Source: Bifidobacterium sp. UBA744 (GTDB lineage: Bacteria; Actinomycetota; Actinomycetes; Actinomycetales; Bifidobacteriaceae). Taken from it: DNA of 29,636 nt. Below are positions 1 through 8,177 of this stretch, piece by piece. The notes below the pieces were generated by a model, which saw nothing but the letters and a program-made list of their open reading frames with translations, made no database searches and was not told the origin of the DNA. The first letter of the stretch is position 1. Each line of letters opens with the position of its first letter. The translations under genes and the position numbers were made by a program. The stretch spans positions 1 to 29,636 of the forward strand of contig DBKS01000045.1 in NCBI GenBank assembly GCA_002298605.1. The letters are read 5' to 3'.

Positions 1-950
1 ATCACATTGAACGATCCGTCGACGGGCTGCGCGTCAAAGCCAATCACCGTCGCCGAAGGCTTGGTCCACATACGGGAGGCGATGGAGCCGGTACCCGCCA
101 AACGATATCCGTCGACGATCGACGCATCGGCGCGCATCTGCGCCTCATCGAGATCCTGCGTCAGACCGCCCACCGGCTCCTGCGACGCGACGCCCGGAAC
201 GGCCAGGTCGCCCCGCTCGTCATACATGGAGGCGATCAGCATGGCCGCAAGCGTGTTGGCGTCGAGAATCGGGCCGCCGTACTGCCCGGAATGCACCGGA
301 TGCCCCAGCACGGTGACCTTCACGTCAAGCGTGGTGTTGCCCCTGAGCGACGTGGTCAGCGACGGAATCAACGGCGCCCAGTTGCCGGAGTCGGCCACCA
401 CGATCACATCGGAATCGAATTCGTCGCGATGGGCCTCGATGAAGGGAATGAAGCTGGGCGACCCCATCTCCTCCTCACCTTCGATGAACACCTTGACGTT
501 GACCTTCAGATCATCGCCCAGGGCCCTGAGGGCACCGGAGTGCATGGCCAGACCGCCGCCATCGTCCGCGCTGCCGCGGCCATACAGGCGACCGTCGCGT
601 TCCACGGCCCTCCAGGGATCCGTGTCCCACACGGACGTATCCGGCACGGGCTGCACATCATGATGGGCGTACAGCAGCACCGTGGGGGCCGCGGAATCCA
701 CGATCCTGGAACCGACAACCTCCCAGGCGCCCGGCGTGCCGTCGCCATTGCGGGCCTGCACCACCTTGGCGTCGACGCCCACCTTGGCGAGTTCCCCGGC
801 CACGAACTCGGCCGAACGCCTCATATGGCCACCTGTTATGCCGTCAGCCGAAACGGAGCGCAAGGCGATCTTCTCCCCCAGCATCGCCATAATGCGATCC
901 CAGTCGCCATCTACGCGCTCACGGATGGTCGCCGCATCGATACCGGACAT
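1..950 (-). CDS. M20 family metallopeptidase (dipeptidase-like), 3' part outside window
   Basis: The reading frame is open from an ATG at 950 to the left window edge, giving about 316 visible residues; the C-terminus is missing. It reads as a di-zinc M20 exopeptidase, a cytoplasmic family that releases amino acids from small peptides. Visible motifs are YAHHDVQP near residue 94 (metal His96 and Asp98), GRGSADDGGG near 125 (bridging Asp129), EGEEEMGS near 157 (catalytic and metal Glu pair 160-161), Asp187 in VADSGN, and GHPVHSGQYGG near 216, which belongs to the dimerisation domain. The start is fixed by an AAGGAG Shine-Dalgarno a few bases upstream. The gene is divergent from the DUF3043 gene. 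The family is secure; whether it prefers dipeptides, carnosine-like peptides or other amides cannot be told from sequence. Confidence 0.9.
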   Translation of the reverse strand, partial: MSGIDAATIRERVDGDWDRIMAMLGEKIALRSVSADGITGGHMRRSAEFVAGELAKVGVDAKVVQARNGDGTPGAWEVVGSRIVDSAAPTVLLYAHHDVQPVPDTSVWDTDPWRAVERDGRLYGRGSADDGGGLAMHSGALRALGDDLKVNVKVFIEGEEEMGSPSFIPFIEAHRDEFDSDVIVVADSGNWAPLIPSLTTSLRGNTTLDVKVTVLGHPVHSGQYGGPILDANTLAAMLIASMYDERGDLAVPGVASQEPVGGLTQDLDEAQMRADASIVDGYRLAGTGSIASRMWTKPSATVIGFDAQPVDGSFNV

Positions 951-1048
951 GTCACTCCTTACAATCCAACGGCCCGAGGGCCGGCACATGCTTCGTAATC
1001 GCTTATATCACGCCGATCCGCAAGGGCCGACGCGTCTAGGCGTCACCG

Positions 1049-1054
1049 TAACCT
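1049..1054 (+). promoter_or_regulatory. Candidate -10 box of a leaderless transcript for the DUF3043 gene
   Basis: TAACCT ends 6 nt before the ATG at 1061 and no Shine-Dalgarno is visible upstream of that ATG. This spacing would put the transcription start on or next to the start codon. No good -35 hexamer is seen. Confidence 0.35.
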
Positions 1055-1060
1055 GCTCGT

Positions 1061-1684
1061 ATGACATGGAACCCGTTCAAGCGCAATACCGAAAAGGAAA
1101 CCCCGGCGCAGCCCGTGGCCAAGCAGTCCGGCAACGGCAAGGGGCACCCCACCCCCAAGCGTCGGCAGGCCGAGGCGGAGAACCTCCGGCCGATCGTCCC
1201 CGCCGACCGCAAAGCCGCCAACAAGGCCGCCAAGGCCAAGCTGCGCGCCAAGCAGGACGCCGAATACGAGGCGATGCAGAAGGGCGACCTCAAGAACATG
1301 CCCAAGGCCGAGCAGCTGCCGTGGCGCATCTACATCCGCGACTACGTGGACGCGCGGTTCAACATTGCCGAATGGTTCGTCCCCGCCGCAATCGTGCTGA
1401 TGATCTTCTCCCTGATCATCACCTCGGTGTTCCAGAACAGCTCGAACGCCACGACCATTTCCATGATCCTGTTCGTTTTGATGTACGGATACATCTTCGT
1501 GGCCTGCTTCGACCTGTGGCTCATGTGGCGCAAGCTCAAGCAAAAGCTCATCGACAAGTACGGCGAGCGCGCCGTGGCCAAGGGCATGCGGTCGTGCTCA
1601 TATGCGTGCAGCCGCGCCATGCAGATGCGTCGTTGGCGCATGCCCAAGCCGCGTACGCCCAAGCGCGGCGAATGGCCCAAGTGA
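1061..1684 (+). CDS. DUF3043 family membrane protein
   Basis: This 207-residue protein has a basic, lysine- and alanine-rich N-terminal third (about residues 30-85), then the signature YIRDYVDARFNIAEWF at 91-106, then two transmembrane segments at about 106-124 and 132-155, and a short basic C-terminal tail. That layout is typical of DUF3043, an actinobacterial family with no assigned function. The two helices with basic flanks suggest an inner-membrane protein with both ends in the cytoplasm. The first ATG is chosen because the signature and charge pattern follow it and a -10-like hexamer sits 6 nt upstream. A rho-independent hairpin lies just after the stop, so it is probably transcribed alone. 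Confidence 0.85.
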   Translation: MTWNPFKRNTEKETPAQPVAKQSGNGKGHPTPKRRQAEAENLRPIVPADRKAANKAAKAKLRAKQDAEYEAMQKGDLKNMPKAEQLPWRIYIRDYVDARFNIAEWFVPAAIVLMIFSLIITSVFQNSSNATTISMILFVLMYGYIFVACFDLWLMWRKLKQKLIDKYGERAVAKGMRSCSYACSRAMQMRRWRMPKPRTPKRGEWPK

Positions 1685-1714
1685 GCACCCCTCCAATCAC
1701 GGCATTCTCATCCG

Positions 1715-1740
1715 GAAAACCGCCAGCGTTGACGGTTTTC
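1715..1740 (+). terminator. Hairpin terminator after the DUF3043 gene
   Basis: GAAAACCG (1715-1722) pairs with CGGTTTTC (1733-1740) around a 10-nt loop, starting 30 bp after the DUF3043 stop. The T run is inside the 3' arm and not after it. The 3' arm also overlaps the candidate -35 of lpd. Confidence 0.55.
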
Positions 1741-1758
1741 TGATATCGCTCCCATAAC
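1729..1758 (+). promoter_or_regulatory. Candidate lpd promoter
   Basis: TTGACG (1729-1734) and CATAAC (1753-1758) are separated by 18 bp. The -35 matches consensus at five of six positions and the -10 at four of six. It would give a leader of roughly 95 nt carrying the palindrome and hairpin listed separately. Confidence 0.4.
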
Positions 1759-1771
1759 CTGCATGCCCCTG

Positions 1772-1783
1772 CGTTCCGGAACG
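1772..1783. promoter_or_regulatory. 12-bp perfect palindrome downstream of candidate lpd promoter
   Basis: CGTTCCGGAACG is self-complementary over all 12 bases and lies just after the predicted transcription start. That is a plausible repressor operator position. The cognate regulator is unknown. Confidence 0.35.
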
Positions 1784-1794
1784 ATTCACGCTTC

Positions 1795-1823
1795 GCCTTC
1801 CGATCGACGAATGATCGGAAGGC
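1795..1823 (+). promoter_or_regulatory. 11-bp perfect hairpin in the lpd leader
   Basis: GCCTTCCGATC (1795-1805) pairs exactly with GATCGGAAGGC (1813-1823) around a 7-nt loop, ending 38 nt before the lpd ATG. No T run follows, so it is not a normal terminator. It could be an operator, an mRNA-stabilising structure or a processing site. Confidence 0.5.
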
Positions 1824-1861
1824 CGGGAACGCGGGGGACCAAGTACGAAGGACCCCACCAT

Positions 1862-3319
1862 ATGAGCGACATAACCACCCGTCATTTTGACGTCATCGTC
1901 ATCGGAGCCGGACCCGGAGGATATTCCGCCGCGCTGCGCGCCGCCCAACTCGGCTTGGACGTCGCCATCGTCGAACGCGACGCGACCGTAGGCGGCACCT
2001 GTCTCAATCGCGGATGCATCCCCACCAAGGCCCTGGTCACCGCCACCCACACGCTCGATGTGGCTCGCCGCGCCAACGACCTGGGCATCGAGCTGACCAT
2101 GACATGCATTGACTACGGCAAACTGATCGGATACAAGCGACGCATCGTCGAGACGATGGTGAAGGGGCTGTCCGGATTGCTCGCGCATCGCGGCGTCACC
2201 ATCATCAGAGGAGTCGCCGGCCTTGCGGCTACGCGCAATGACCGCGACGAGCGCGCCGTGACCGTCGAGACCCCCGACGGAGGAACGCAAACGCTCGCCG
2301 CCGCGCATGTGGTGCTGGCCACCGGCGCCCATTCCCGCGAGCTCAACGGCATCCCCTTCAACCAGGCGGTGATGAATTCCGACACCGCCCTGGAACTCGA
2401 CGAATTCCCTTCGTCGGCGATTGTGATCGGATCCGGCGCCGTGGCGTTGGAATTCGCGAGCATCTGGCATGCAACGGGCTGCAATGTGACGCTGATGATC
2501 CGCAAGAACCGCGTGCTGTCCGGATGGAACAGGCGCACGGGCGCCGCATTGACCCGCGAACTGAAGCGACGGGGCATCACCGTGCTCGCCAACACCGCCG
2601 TCACCGGCATCGACACCGGGGCGAATCTGGGAGCGCGTGTGCACTACACCGCCAACGGCGGCGCCGACGAGCGGACCCTCGAGGCGGAACGGGTGCTGGT
2701 GGCCATTGGCCGCGACCCGAACACCGACGCCCCGTGGATCCGCGACGCCGGCGTCACACTCGACAACCACGGTTTCGTCCTCACCGATCCATATGGCCGA
2801 ACCTCGCAACCGGGCGTCTGGGCGGTCGGAGACATCACCGAAGGCCCCGCGCTGGCGCATCGCGCCTTCGAACAGGGCATCGTCGTCGCCGAGTCCATTG
2901 CGGGCCGCTCCCCCACCCCGGTGGACGACGCCACCATTCCCCAGGTGGTATTCAGCCAGCCCGAGGCGGCCAGCGTGGGCATGACCGCCGACGCGGCGAA
3001 TGCCGACGACGCTTATGTATCCGTTGAGGAGACGCAGTATCCGATGCTCGCCAACTCGCGTATCCTCATGTCCGGCGGCAACGGCGCGCTGACCCTGGTG
3101 ACCGGATGCAGCGTCCGGGATCCGGACACCCCCATCGTGCTCGGCGTGCATATGGTCGGCCCCAACGTCTCGGAGATCATCGCCGAGGCCGAGCAGCTGG
3201 TGGGCAACCGGGTACCTGTGCATCAGGCCGCGCGTCTGATCCATCCGCATCCCACGGTATCCGAAGCGCTCGGCGAGGCCCTGCTCAAAGCCGACCACCG
3301 CCCGCTGCACACCAGATGA
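1862..3319 (+). CDS. lpd: Dihydrolipoyl dehydrogenase-like flavoprotein disulfide reductase
   Basis: The 485-residue product has the full layout of the dihydrolipoamide dehydrogenase family: an FAD-binding GAGPGGY at 15-21, the redox-active disulfide in GGTCLNRGCIPTK (Cys47 and Cys52), an NAD-binding GSGAVALE region in the middle, the second FAD contact AVGDITEGPALAH, and the C-terminal HPHPTVSE His-Glu pair that acts as catalytic base. In the known reaction it re-oxidises dihydrolipoyl groups with NAD+. An in-frame ATG lies 99 bp further upstream, but the GAAGGA Shine-Dalgarno at 1846-1851 and the N-terminal beta strand support 1862. No E2, lipoate ligase or lipoate synthase gene is in the window, so the physiological partner is unclear. 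Confidence 0.88.
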   Translation: MSDITTRHFDVIVIGAGPGGYSAALRAAQLGLDVAIVERDATVGGTCLNRGCIPTKALVTATHTLDVARRANDLGIELTMTCIDYGKLIGYKRRIVETMVKGLSGLLAHRGVTIIRGVAGLAATRNDRDERAVTVETPDGGTQTLAAAHVVLATGAHSRELNGIPFNQAVMNSDTALELDEFPSSAIVIGSGAVALEFASIWHATGCNVTLMIRKNRVLSGWNRRTGAALTRELKRRGITVLANTAVTGIDTGANLGARVHYTANGGADERTLEAERVLVAIGRDPNTDAPWIRDAGVTLDNHGFVLTDPYGRTSQPGVWAVGDITEGPALAHRAFEQGIVVAESIAGRSPTPVDDATIPQVVFSQPEAASVGMTADAANADDAYVSVEETQYPMLANSRILMSGGNGALTLVTGCSVRDPDTPIVLGVHMVGPNVSEIIAEAEQLVGNRVPVHQAARLIHPHPTVSEALGEALLKADHRPLHTR

Positions 3320-3448
3320 CCGCGGGGCGGGCGACACCGCCAACCCGTACAGCGCGCGTCCCCGGCAAACGCCGAGGCGTCTGGCAATACCGCTAGACTG
3401 AGCACCTAGTGCATTGAACCGCCTATTACAGAGGACAAAGGGACTGGC

Positions 3449-4186
3449 ATGGCCGACAAGAACGAGAAGAAAACCGACAAGAAGCCAAAGAAGCAAGGCA
3501 CCATCTCGCAGATCAAACAGATCTACGCATTCACCGCCACCGACGACAAGAATCTTCCCTGGATCCTCCTGGGATCGTTCCTGGCGCCCGTTGCGGTGTT
3601 CGTCGTCATCTGCCTGATCGCCAGGGTGGGCGTCGTCGGATGGATCATGTGGATGATCACCGGCGTCCTGGCCGGCCTGCTCGCAACCACGTGGATGCTC
3701 ACCAGAAGGGCCGACAAGGTCGGCTATCGCCGTATGGAAGGCCGTCCGGGCGCCACGGGAGCGATTCTCAGCTCCATCAAAAAGGCCGGCTTCTATTTCC
3801 CGCAGGAACCCGTGTGGATCGATCTGAAGACCAAGGACGCGGTGTGGCGCGGATCCGGCCGCACCGGCGTCTATCTGGTGGGCGAAGGGGACTATGGCCG
3901 CGTGACCCGCGCGATGGATCGCGAGGAGGAGAAAATCAAGCACATCACCCGCGGTTCCGCCATCCCGATCTACAAGTTCTCGGTTGGCGACGGCCCCAAG
4001 CAGATTCCGTTGCGCGACCTGCAGAAGAAGGTCATGCGGCAGAAGGTCAAGCTCACCAAGGCCGAGCTCGAAGAGCTCAACAACCGCATCCGCACGCTGC
4101 AGCAGCGTTCCAGCTATGGCATTCCCAAGGGCATGGACCCCACCCGCCAGCAGCATATTTCACGCCGCGCCATGCGCGGCCGCTGA
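3449..4186 (+). CDS. DUF4191 family integral membrane protein
   Basis: This 245-residue protein has a lysine-rich N-terminus (residues 1-23), two closely spaced transmembrane helices at about 37-58 and 62-85, then a soluble domain. The soluble part includes YRRMEGRPGATGA near 93 and a lysine-rich C-terminal helical stretch (about 190-225). This matches DUF4191, an actinobacterial family of unknown function that is usually found beside lipA and glnA. The start is supported by AAAGGG six bases upstream. It lies between lpd and glnA, with a strong terminator after it, so glnA is transcribed from its own promoter. Confidence 0.85.
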   Translation: MADKNEKKTDKKPKKQGTISQIKQIYAFTATDDKNLPWILLGSFLAPVAVFVVICLIARVGVVGWIMWMITGVLAGLLATTWMLTRRADKVGYRRMEGRPGATGAILSSIKKAGFYFPQEPVWIDLKTKDAVWRGSGRTGVYLVGEGDYGRVTRAMDREEEKIKHITRGSAIPIYKFSVGDGPKQIPLRDLQKKVMRQKVKLTKAELEELNNRIRTLQQRSSYGIPKGMDPTRQQHISRRAMRGR

Positions 4187-4249
4187 TGGCCCGAACCACG
4201 CGCCCGCTCATCAGCTGAAACAAAACACGCATATTGCGCAAAAGTACGT

Positions 4250-4282
4250 AACCCCGGAAATCCTTGAGATTCCGGGGTTTTT
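4250..4282 (+). terminator. Rho-independent terminator after the DUF4191 gene
   Basis: A perfect 10-bp stem (AACCCCGGAA at 4250-4259 with TTCCGGGGTT at 4270-4279) has a 10-nt loop and is followed directly by T residues to 4282. Confidence 0.9.
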
Positions 4283-4302
4283 CGTTATCCGGCCACCATC
4301 TG

Positions 4303-4340
4303 GTAACACATTCGTAACCCAATCAGTGACTTCGCGAAAT
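4303..4340 (+). promoter_or_regulatory. GlnR-type repeated boxes upstream of glnA
   Basis: GTAAC occurs at 4303 and at 4314, GTGAC at 4326, and GAAAT at 4336. The steps are 11, 12 and 10 bp, close to the 11-bp period of actinobacterial GlnR sites (GTNAC-n6-GAAAC repeats). The array overlaps the glnA -35. GlnR is an inference from the pattern; no regulator gene is in the window. Confidence 0.5.
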
Positions 4341-4355
4341 CACAAAACCTACACT
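4327..4355 (+). promoter_or_regulatory. glnA promoter
   Basis: TGACTT (4327-4332) and TACACT (4350-4355) are separated by exactly 17 bp. This puts the transcription start near 4362 and leaves a leader of about 30 nt with a GAAAGGAG Shine-Dalgarno. Confidence 0.65.
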
Positions 4356-4390
4356 GGTGCCTCGTAAGTTCTCATGAAAGGAGCGGTCCC

Positions 4391-5827
4391 GTGACCGAAC
4401 TCAAAACCAAGGCCGACGCCGAGGCTCTCATCAATCAGGAAGGTGTGGAGTACGTCTCCATCCGCTTTACTGATCTGATCGGCGTCCAGCAGCACTTCAC
4501 TGTGCCTGCCAGCGAATTCCTCAAGGATGCTTTCGACGAGGGCATGCCGTTCGATGGCTCCTCCGTTCAGGGCTTCCAGGCGATCAACGAGTCCGACATG
4601 AAGCTGGTGCCGGATATCACCACCGCCTTCATCGACCCGTTCCGCAAGCACAAGACCCTTGATGTCGCCTTCTCCATCGTGGACCCGCTGACCGACGAGC
4701 CTTACTCCCGCGACCCGCGTCAGGTTGCCGGCAAGGCCGAGGCCTACCTGAAGTCCACCGGCATCGCCGACACCGCTTCCTTCGCCCCCGAGGCCGAGTT
4801 CTTCATTTTCGACAAGGTGCGTTTCGAGAACTCCATGCAGCGTTCCTTCTACGAGGTCGACTCCATTGAGGCTCCGTGGAACTCCGGCATCGACACCGAA
4901 GACGACGGCACCCCGAACATCGGTTTCAAGAACCGCGTCAAGCGCGGCTACTTCCCGGTTCCGCCGATCGACCACAACCAGGACCTGCGCGACGACATGG
5001 TCGCCGCCCTGCAACAGGTCGGCTTGGTCCTCGAGCGTTCCCACCACGAGGTGGCGGGCGCCGGCCAGCAGGAGATCAACTACCGCTACAACACCCTGCA
5101 GCACGCCGGTGACGACCTGATGAAGTACAAGTACGTGGTGCACGAGGTTGCCGCTCTGGCCGGCAAGTCCGTCACCTTCATGCCGAAGCCGATCGCAGGC
5201 GACAACGGCACCGGCATGCACTGCCACCAGTCCCTGTGGAAGGACGGCAAGCCGCTGTTCTACGACGAGAAGGGCTACGCCGGACTGTCCGACCTGGCTC
5301 GTTGGTACATCGGCGGCCTGATCAAGCACTCCAGCTCCGTGCTCGCTTTCACCAACCCGTCCCTGAACTCCTACCACCGTCTGGTCCCCGGCTTCGAGGC
5401 CCCGGTCAACCTGGTGTACTCCGCCCGCAACCGTTCGGCAGCCATCCGTATTCCGCTGGCTGGTTCCGCCCCGGCCGCCAAGCGCATCGAGTTCCGCGCC
5501 CCGGATCCGTCCTGCAACCCGTTCCTGGCCTTCTCCGCCCAGCTCATGGCTGGTCTCGACGGCATCCTCAACCACATCGAGCCTCCGGAGCCGGTCGACA
5601 AGGACCTCTACGAGCTTCCGCCCGAGGAGCACGCCGGCATTAAGCAGGTGCCGGGCTCCCTGTCCGAAGCTTTGGACGCCCTCGAGGAGGATCACGACTT
5701 CCTCACCGCCGGCGACGTGTTCACCGATGATCTCATCGAGACCTGGCTGGACCTCAAGCGCGGCGAAGTGGATCAGGCTCGCCTGCAGCCGACCCCGCTT
5801 GAGTACGAGCTGTACTACCACATCTGA
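4391..5827 (+). CDS. glnA: Glutamine synthetase, type I (GS-I-beta)
   Basis: The 478-residue product makes glutamine from glutamate, ammonia and ATP as a cytoplasmic dodecamer. It starts with GTG, preceded by AAGGAG at a normal distance. Visible landmarks are the beta-grasp N-terminus with FDGSS near residue 55, the metal-binding PEAEFF near 137, [10 protein letters not shown] near 275, and NRSAAIRIP. The adenylylation loop DLYELPPEE carries Tyr407, equivalent to Tyr397 of the E. coli enzyme, so activity should be controlled by reversible adenylylation as in other GS-I-beta enzymes. Codon use is strongly biased to a few C-ending codons, as in highly expressed genes. It is flanked by terminators and has its own promoter with GlnR-like boxes. 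Confidence 0.97.
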   Translation: MTELKTKADAEALINQEGVEYVSIRFTDLIGVQQHFTVPASEFLKDAFDEGMPFDGSSVQGFQAINESDMKLVPDITTAFIDPFRKHKTLDVAFSIVDPLTDEPYSRDPRQVAGKAEAYLKSTGIADTASFAPEAEFFIFDKVRFENSMQRSFYEVDSIEAPWNSGIDTEDDGTPNIGFKNRVKRGYFPVPPIDHNQDLRDDMVAALQQVGLVLERSHHEVAGAGQQEINYRYNTLQHAGDDLMKYKYVVHEVAALAGKSVTFMPKPIAGDNGTGMHCHQSLWKDGKPLFYDEKGYAGLSDLARWYIGGLIKHSSSVLAFTNPSLNSYHRLVPGFEAPVNLVYSARNRSAAIRIPLAGSAPAAKRIEFRAPDPSCNPFLAFSAQLMAGLDGILNHIEPPEPVDKDLYELPPEEHAGIKQVPGSLSEALDALEEDHDFLTAGDVFTDDLIETWLDLKRGEVDQARLQPTPLEYELYYHI

Positions 5828-5852
5828 CGGTAGTCTTCGAAGCTTCTAGCAC

Positions 5853-5893
5853 ACGCCCCCACGCGACCTTTTCAGGTTGCTTGGGGGCGTTTC
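5853..5893 (+). terminator. Rho-independent terminator after glnA
   Basis: ACGCCCCCA (5853-5861) pairs with TGGGGGCGT (5882-5890). Inside it is a second stem (GCGACCT with AGGTTGC, one wobble pair) and a 4-nt loop. TTCT follows. Confidence 0.88.
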
Positions 5894-6090
5894 TATTGCG
5901 TCTTGCAGTCACCCGTGCGCCGTCACCGGTCCATTGCCTGGCTCTCAGGCGTGGCGACACGACATTCGCGCGTATGCTGGGGCTGGGCGGAGCGTAGTTC
6001 GATCAGCGAAGCGCTCCCATTCAGGAATCCCATCGTCGCGAACCGATGGCCCCAGTCAACGCCGCGAAGGTCATCAACAGGAGGAGCAAT

Positions 6091-6738
6091 ATGACTACGC
6101 CAACCAAACATCTTCATCGAATCGTCTGCGTCGGAGACAGCCTGACGTTCGGCGACTCAGGACTCGGCCATCGCAATGAGCGTCCATGGCCCGAGCAAAT
6201 TGGCGTCATATTGGGCGTTGAAGCCGTCAATTGCGGGCGCAATGCAGCCGGCACGATCGAATATCCCGATGCCCCCGCCTATCAACGCGCCCTCGCCGCC
6301 ATGCCGGAGGCCGACCTGCTGGTACTGGGACTGGGCATCAATGATGTGATCCATGATCAGGCCACCAACTCCGAGGAACTGCCCGACGTGTTCAATCGGC
6401 TTCAGGCCATCGCCTCCTCGCTGCTCGATGCGGTTCGCCCGTCGGGACGCGACATTCCCGTCGCATTGCTCAAAGTTCCGCTGACCTGTCTCGACGAGCC
6501 GATCATGAGCCGTTTCGGATACGAAGGTCTCAAACGATTCAATCCCCTGATCGAACAGCTCAATGTACTCTACCGGTCCAAGGCTTCGACCCTCGGCTGG
6601 CATCTGGTGGACTACACGACGGTTTTCAACGGGCACCGCGAACTGCACGGCGATTCCATTCATCCCAATCAGGCCGGCGTGGATGCCATCGCGGCGACAC
6701 TGGCCCCCCAGTTCAAGGCGCTGCTGCCCAAGGACTGA
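6091..6738 (+). CDS. SGNH/GDSL-type esterase or lipase
   Basis: This 215-residue hydrolase shows the SGNH blocks: VGDSLTFGDSG at 14-24 with the nucleophile Ser17, a conserved Gly and NxAG-like CGRNAAG near 48, GLGIND near residue 85 (block III Asn), and DSIHPNQAG near the end with the Asp-His pair. Such enzymes cleave acyl esters, for example on carbohydrates or lipids. There is no signal peptide, so it acts in the cytoplasm. The start at 6091 is set by AGGAGGAG at 6079-6086; upstream in-frame ATGs lack one. It stands alone between the glnA terminator and a bidirectional terminator. The substrate is unknown. Confidence 0.85.
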   Translation: MTTPTKHLHRIVCVGDSLTFGDSGLGHRNERPWPEQIGVILGVEAVNCGRNAAGTIEYPDAPAYQRALAAMPEADLLVLGLGINDVIHDQATNSEELPDVFNRLQAIASSLLDAVRPSGRDIPVALLKVPLTCLDEPIMSRFGYEGLKRFNPLIEQLNVLYRSKASTLGWHLVDYTTVFNGHRELHGDSIHPNQAGVDAIAATLAPQFKALLPKD

Positions 6739-6746
6739 AACAACAA

Positions 6747-6799
6747 ATAAGGCCCGAGCGGCGTGGGATTGGGGTTTCCCATCGTCGCTCGGGCCTTAT
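6747..6799. terminator. Bidirectional terminator between the GDSL hydrolase and the solute-binding protein genes
   Basis: A perfect 14-bp stem (ATAAGGCCCGAGCG at 6747-6760 with CGCTCGGGCCTTAT at 6786-6799) contains an inner TGGGA/TCCCA stem. A and T flanks on both sides let it serve both converging genes. Confidence 0.9.
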
Positions 6800-6860
6800 C
6801 CATGCGTTCGGCAGCGCGTCACAGACGAACAATCGACCTAACGCAAGCGCCTGAATGGGG

Positions 6861-8177
6861 TCAGCCGGCGGTATTGATCTCGTTCTGCAGATCGGAGACG
6901 AAGCCCTTGGCTGCCTCCTGCGGCGTCTCAGAACCAAACAGCACATTCTGCTGGTGACGCTGGATCACCTGATCGATGCTGGAAGCGCCGTTCGGGATCA
7001 GGGCGGGAGCCTCGCCCATCTGATCGGCGTGCTCATCCTGGAATTCGAGGACGGCCTTGTCCAAACCGGTAGCGGAATCCGCCAGGGACTTGCGGATATC
7101 GTTGTTGGCCGGAATGCCGCGTTCGGTGCCGAGGATCTTGCCGGCGCTCTGATCGTTGATCAGGAAGTCGATGAGCTTGGCGGCCTCGGCCGGATGCTCG
7201 CTCTTCGAGGAGATCGTCCAGTACATGCTGGGCTTCACGAAGGCGTACTTCGGATTCTGTCCGTCGTTCGGCAGCGGCACAAGCTTCACGTTCTCAGTGC
7301 CGGCGGCTTTCGCGTACACGGTGGCCTGGGTCAGCTGCGAGAACTGCATAACCTGCTGCTTCTTGGCAAACGGACTCTGATCGGTGGTGGCGGTGCCGGC
7401 TTCGGAGATGAAGTCCGCGGTGCCGGCGATCTGGTCGCCGGTGGTCCAATCCTTGGCCATCGCCATATAGGAGGTGAGCACATCCTCCGGTATGACGATC
7501 TTGTTGCCATCGAAGAGCTGCGCGTTATGCTGAGCGGCCCACAGCTGCAGCGAGAAGGCGTTGTTCATCAGCCCGTTGGCGACCAACTCGCCATTGGACT
7601 TCTCGCGGATCTGCTTGGCGAAGGCCTCGAAGTCGTCCCACGTCCAACTCGAGGTGTCAGGTAGTTCCAGACCAAGCTGGTCGAGCAGATCCATGTTCAC
7701 GAGAACACCGAAGGGAGTGGATGCGATGGGTGCCGCGTACTGCGTTCCGTCGTATGTGCCGGTATCCTTCAGCGCAGCGTCCATCGTGTCAAGATTCAAG
7801 TAGTCGGAGACCTTGCTCAGATCATACAGAGAGCCCTGCGAAGCGTAGGAGGCGAGATACATGTCGCCCATCTGGATCACGTCGGCCGCGTTGCCGCCGG
7901 CGGATTCCGTGTTGAGCTTGTCCCAATAGCCCGACCAGTCGGCATACCGGGTGTCGACCTTGATGTTCGGATTGGCCTCCTCGAACTTCTGGACGGCTTC
8001 CTCCGTGGCACGCACACGGGCGTCGCCACCCCACCAGTAGATCGAAATCGTCACCGGGTCGCTCGACAGCGTCGGCTTGTCACCAGCCGCGGTTCCGCCA
8101 CCGCAACCCGCCAGGGCCATGGCACCGGCGGAAACCATCGCCATGGCGGCGATCATGCGCTTGCTCATTGACTTCAT
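6861..8177 (-). CDS. Sugar-type ABC transporter solute-binding lipoprotein
   Basis: The 438-residue product begins with a basic N-terminus, a hydrophobic stretch and the lipobox LAGC near residues 22-25, so it is an exported lipoprotein anchored at the outer face of the membrane. The mature part has the MalE-like (family 1) pattern: SIYWWGGDARVRATEE at the start of lobe 1, AADVIQMGDMYLASYA, a hinge around APIASTPFGVLVNMDLL, and EAAKLIDFLINDQSAG near the end. The start at 8177 is set by AAGGAGAAGAACA; an upstream in-frame extension reads through the leader. No permease or ATPase gene is adjacent, so it must borrow membrane components from elsewhere. The ligand is probably an oligosaccharide. 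Confidence 0.92.
   Translation of the reverse strand: MKSMSKRMIAAMAMVSAGAMALAGCGGGTAAGDKPTLSSDPVTISIYWWGGDARVRATEEAVQKFEEANPNIKVDTRYADWSGYWDKLNTESAGGNAADVIQMGDMYLASYASQGSLYDLSKVSDYLNLDTMDAALKDTGTYDGTQYAAPIASTPFGVLVNMDLLDQLGLELPDTSSWTWDDFEAFAKQIREKSNGELVANGLMNNAFSLQLWAAQHNAQLFDGNKIVIPEDVLTSYMAMAKDWTTGDQIAGTADFISEAGTATTDQSPFAKKQQVMQFSQLTQATVYAKAAGTENVKLVPLPNDGQNPKYAFVKPSMYWTISSKSEHPAEAAKLIDFLINDQSAGKILGTERGIPANNDIRKSLADSATGLDKAVLEFQDEHADQMGEAPALIPNGASSIDQVIQRHQQNVLFGSETPQEAAKGFVSDLQNEINTAG

Noticed and set aside
1697..4156. 819-codon open frame on the minus strand, antisense to lpd and the DUF4191 gene
   Set aside because: Its sequence is rich in His, Gly, Arg and Ala with no recognisable domain, and it is the mirror of two well-supported genes. 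GC-rich codon use on the plus strand rarely gives TTA, CTA or TCA, so antisense frames stay open.
4349..5821. 490-codon open frame antisense to glnA
   Set aside because: It is a mirror of the strongly codon-biased glnA gene, with Val/Leu/Gly/Asp-rich low-complexity content and no motif.
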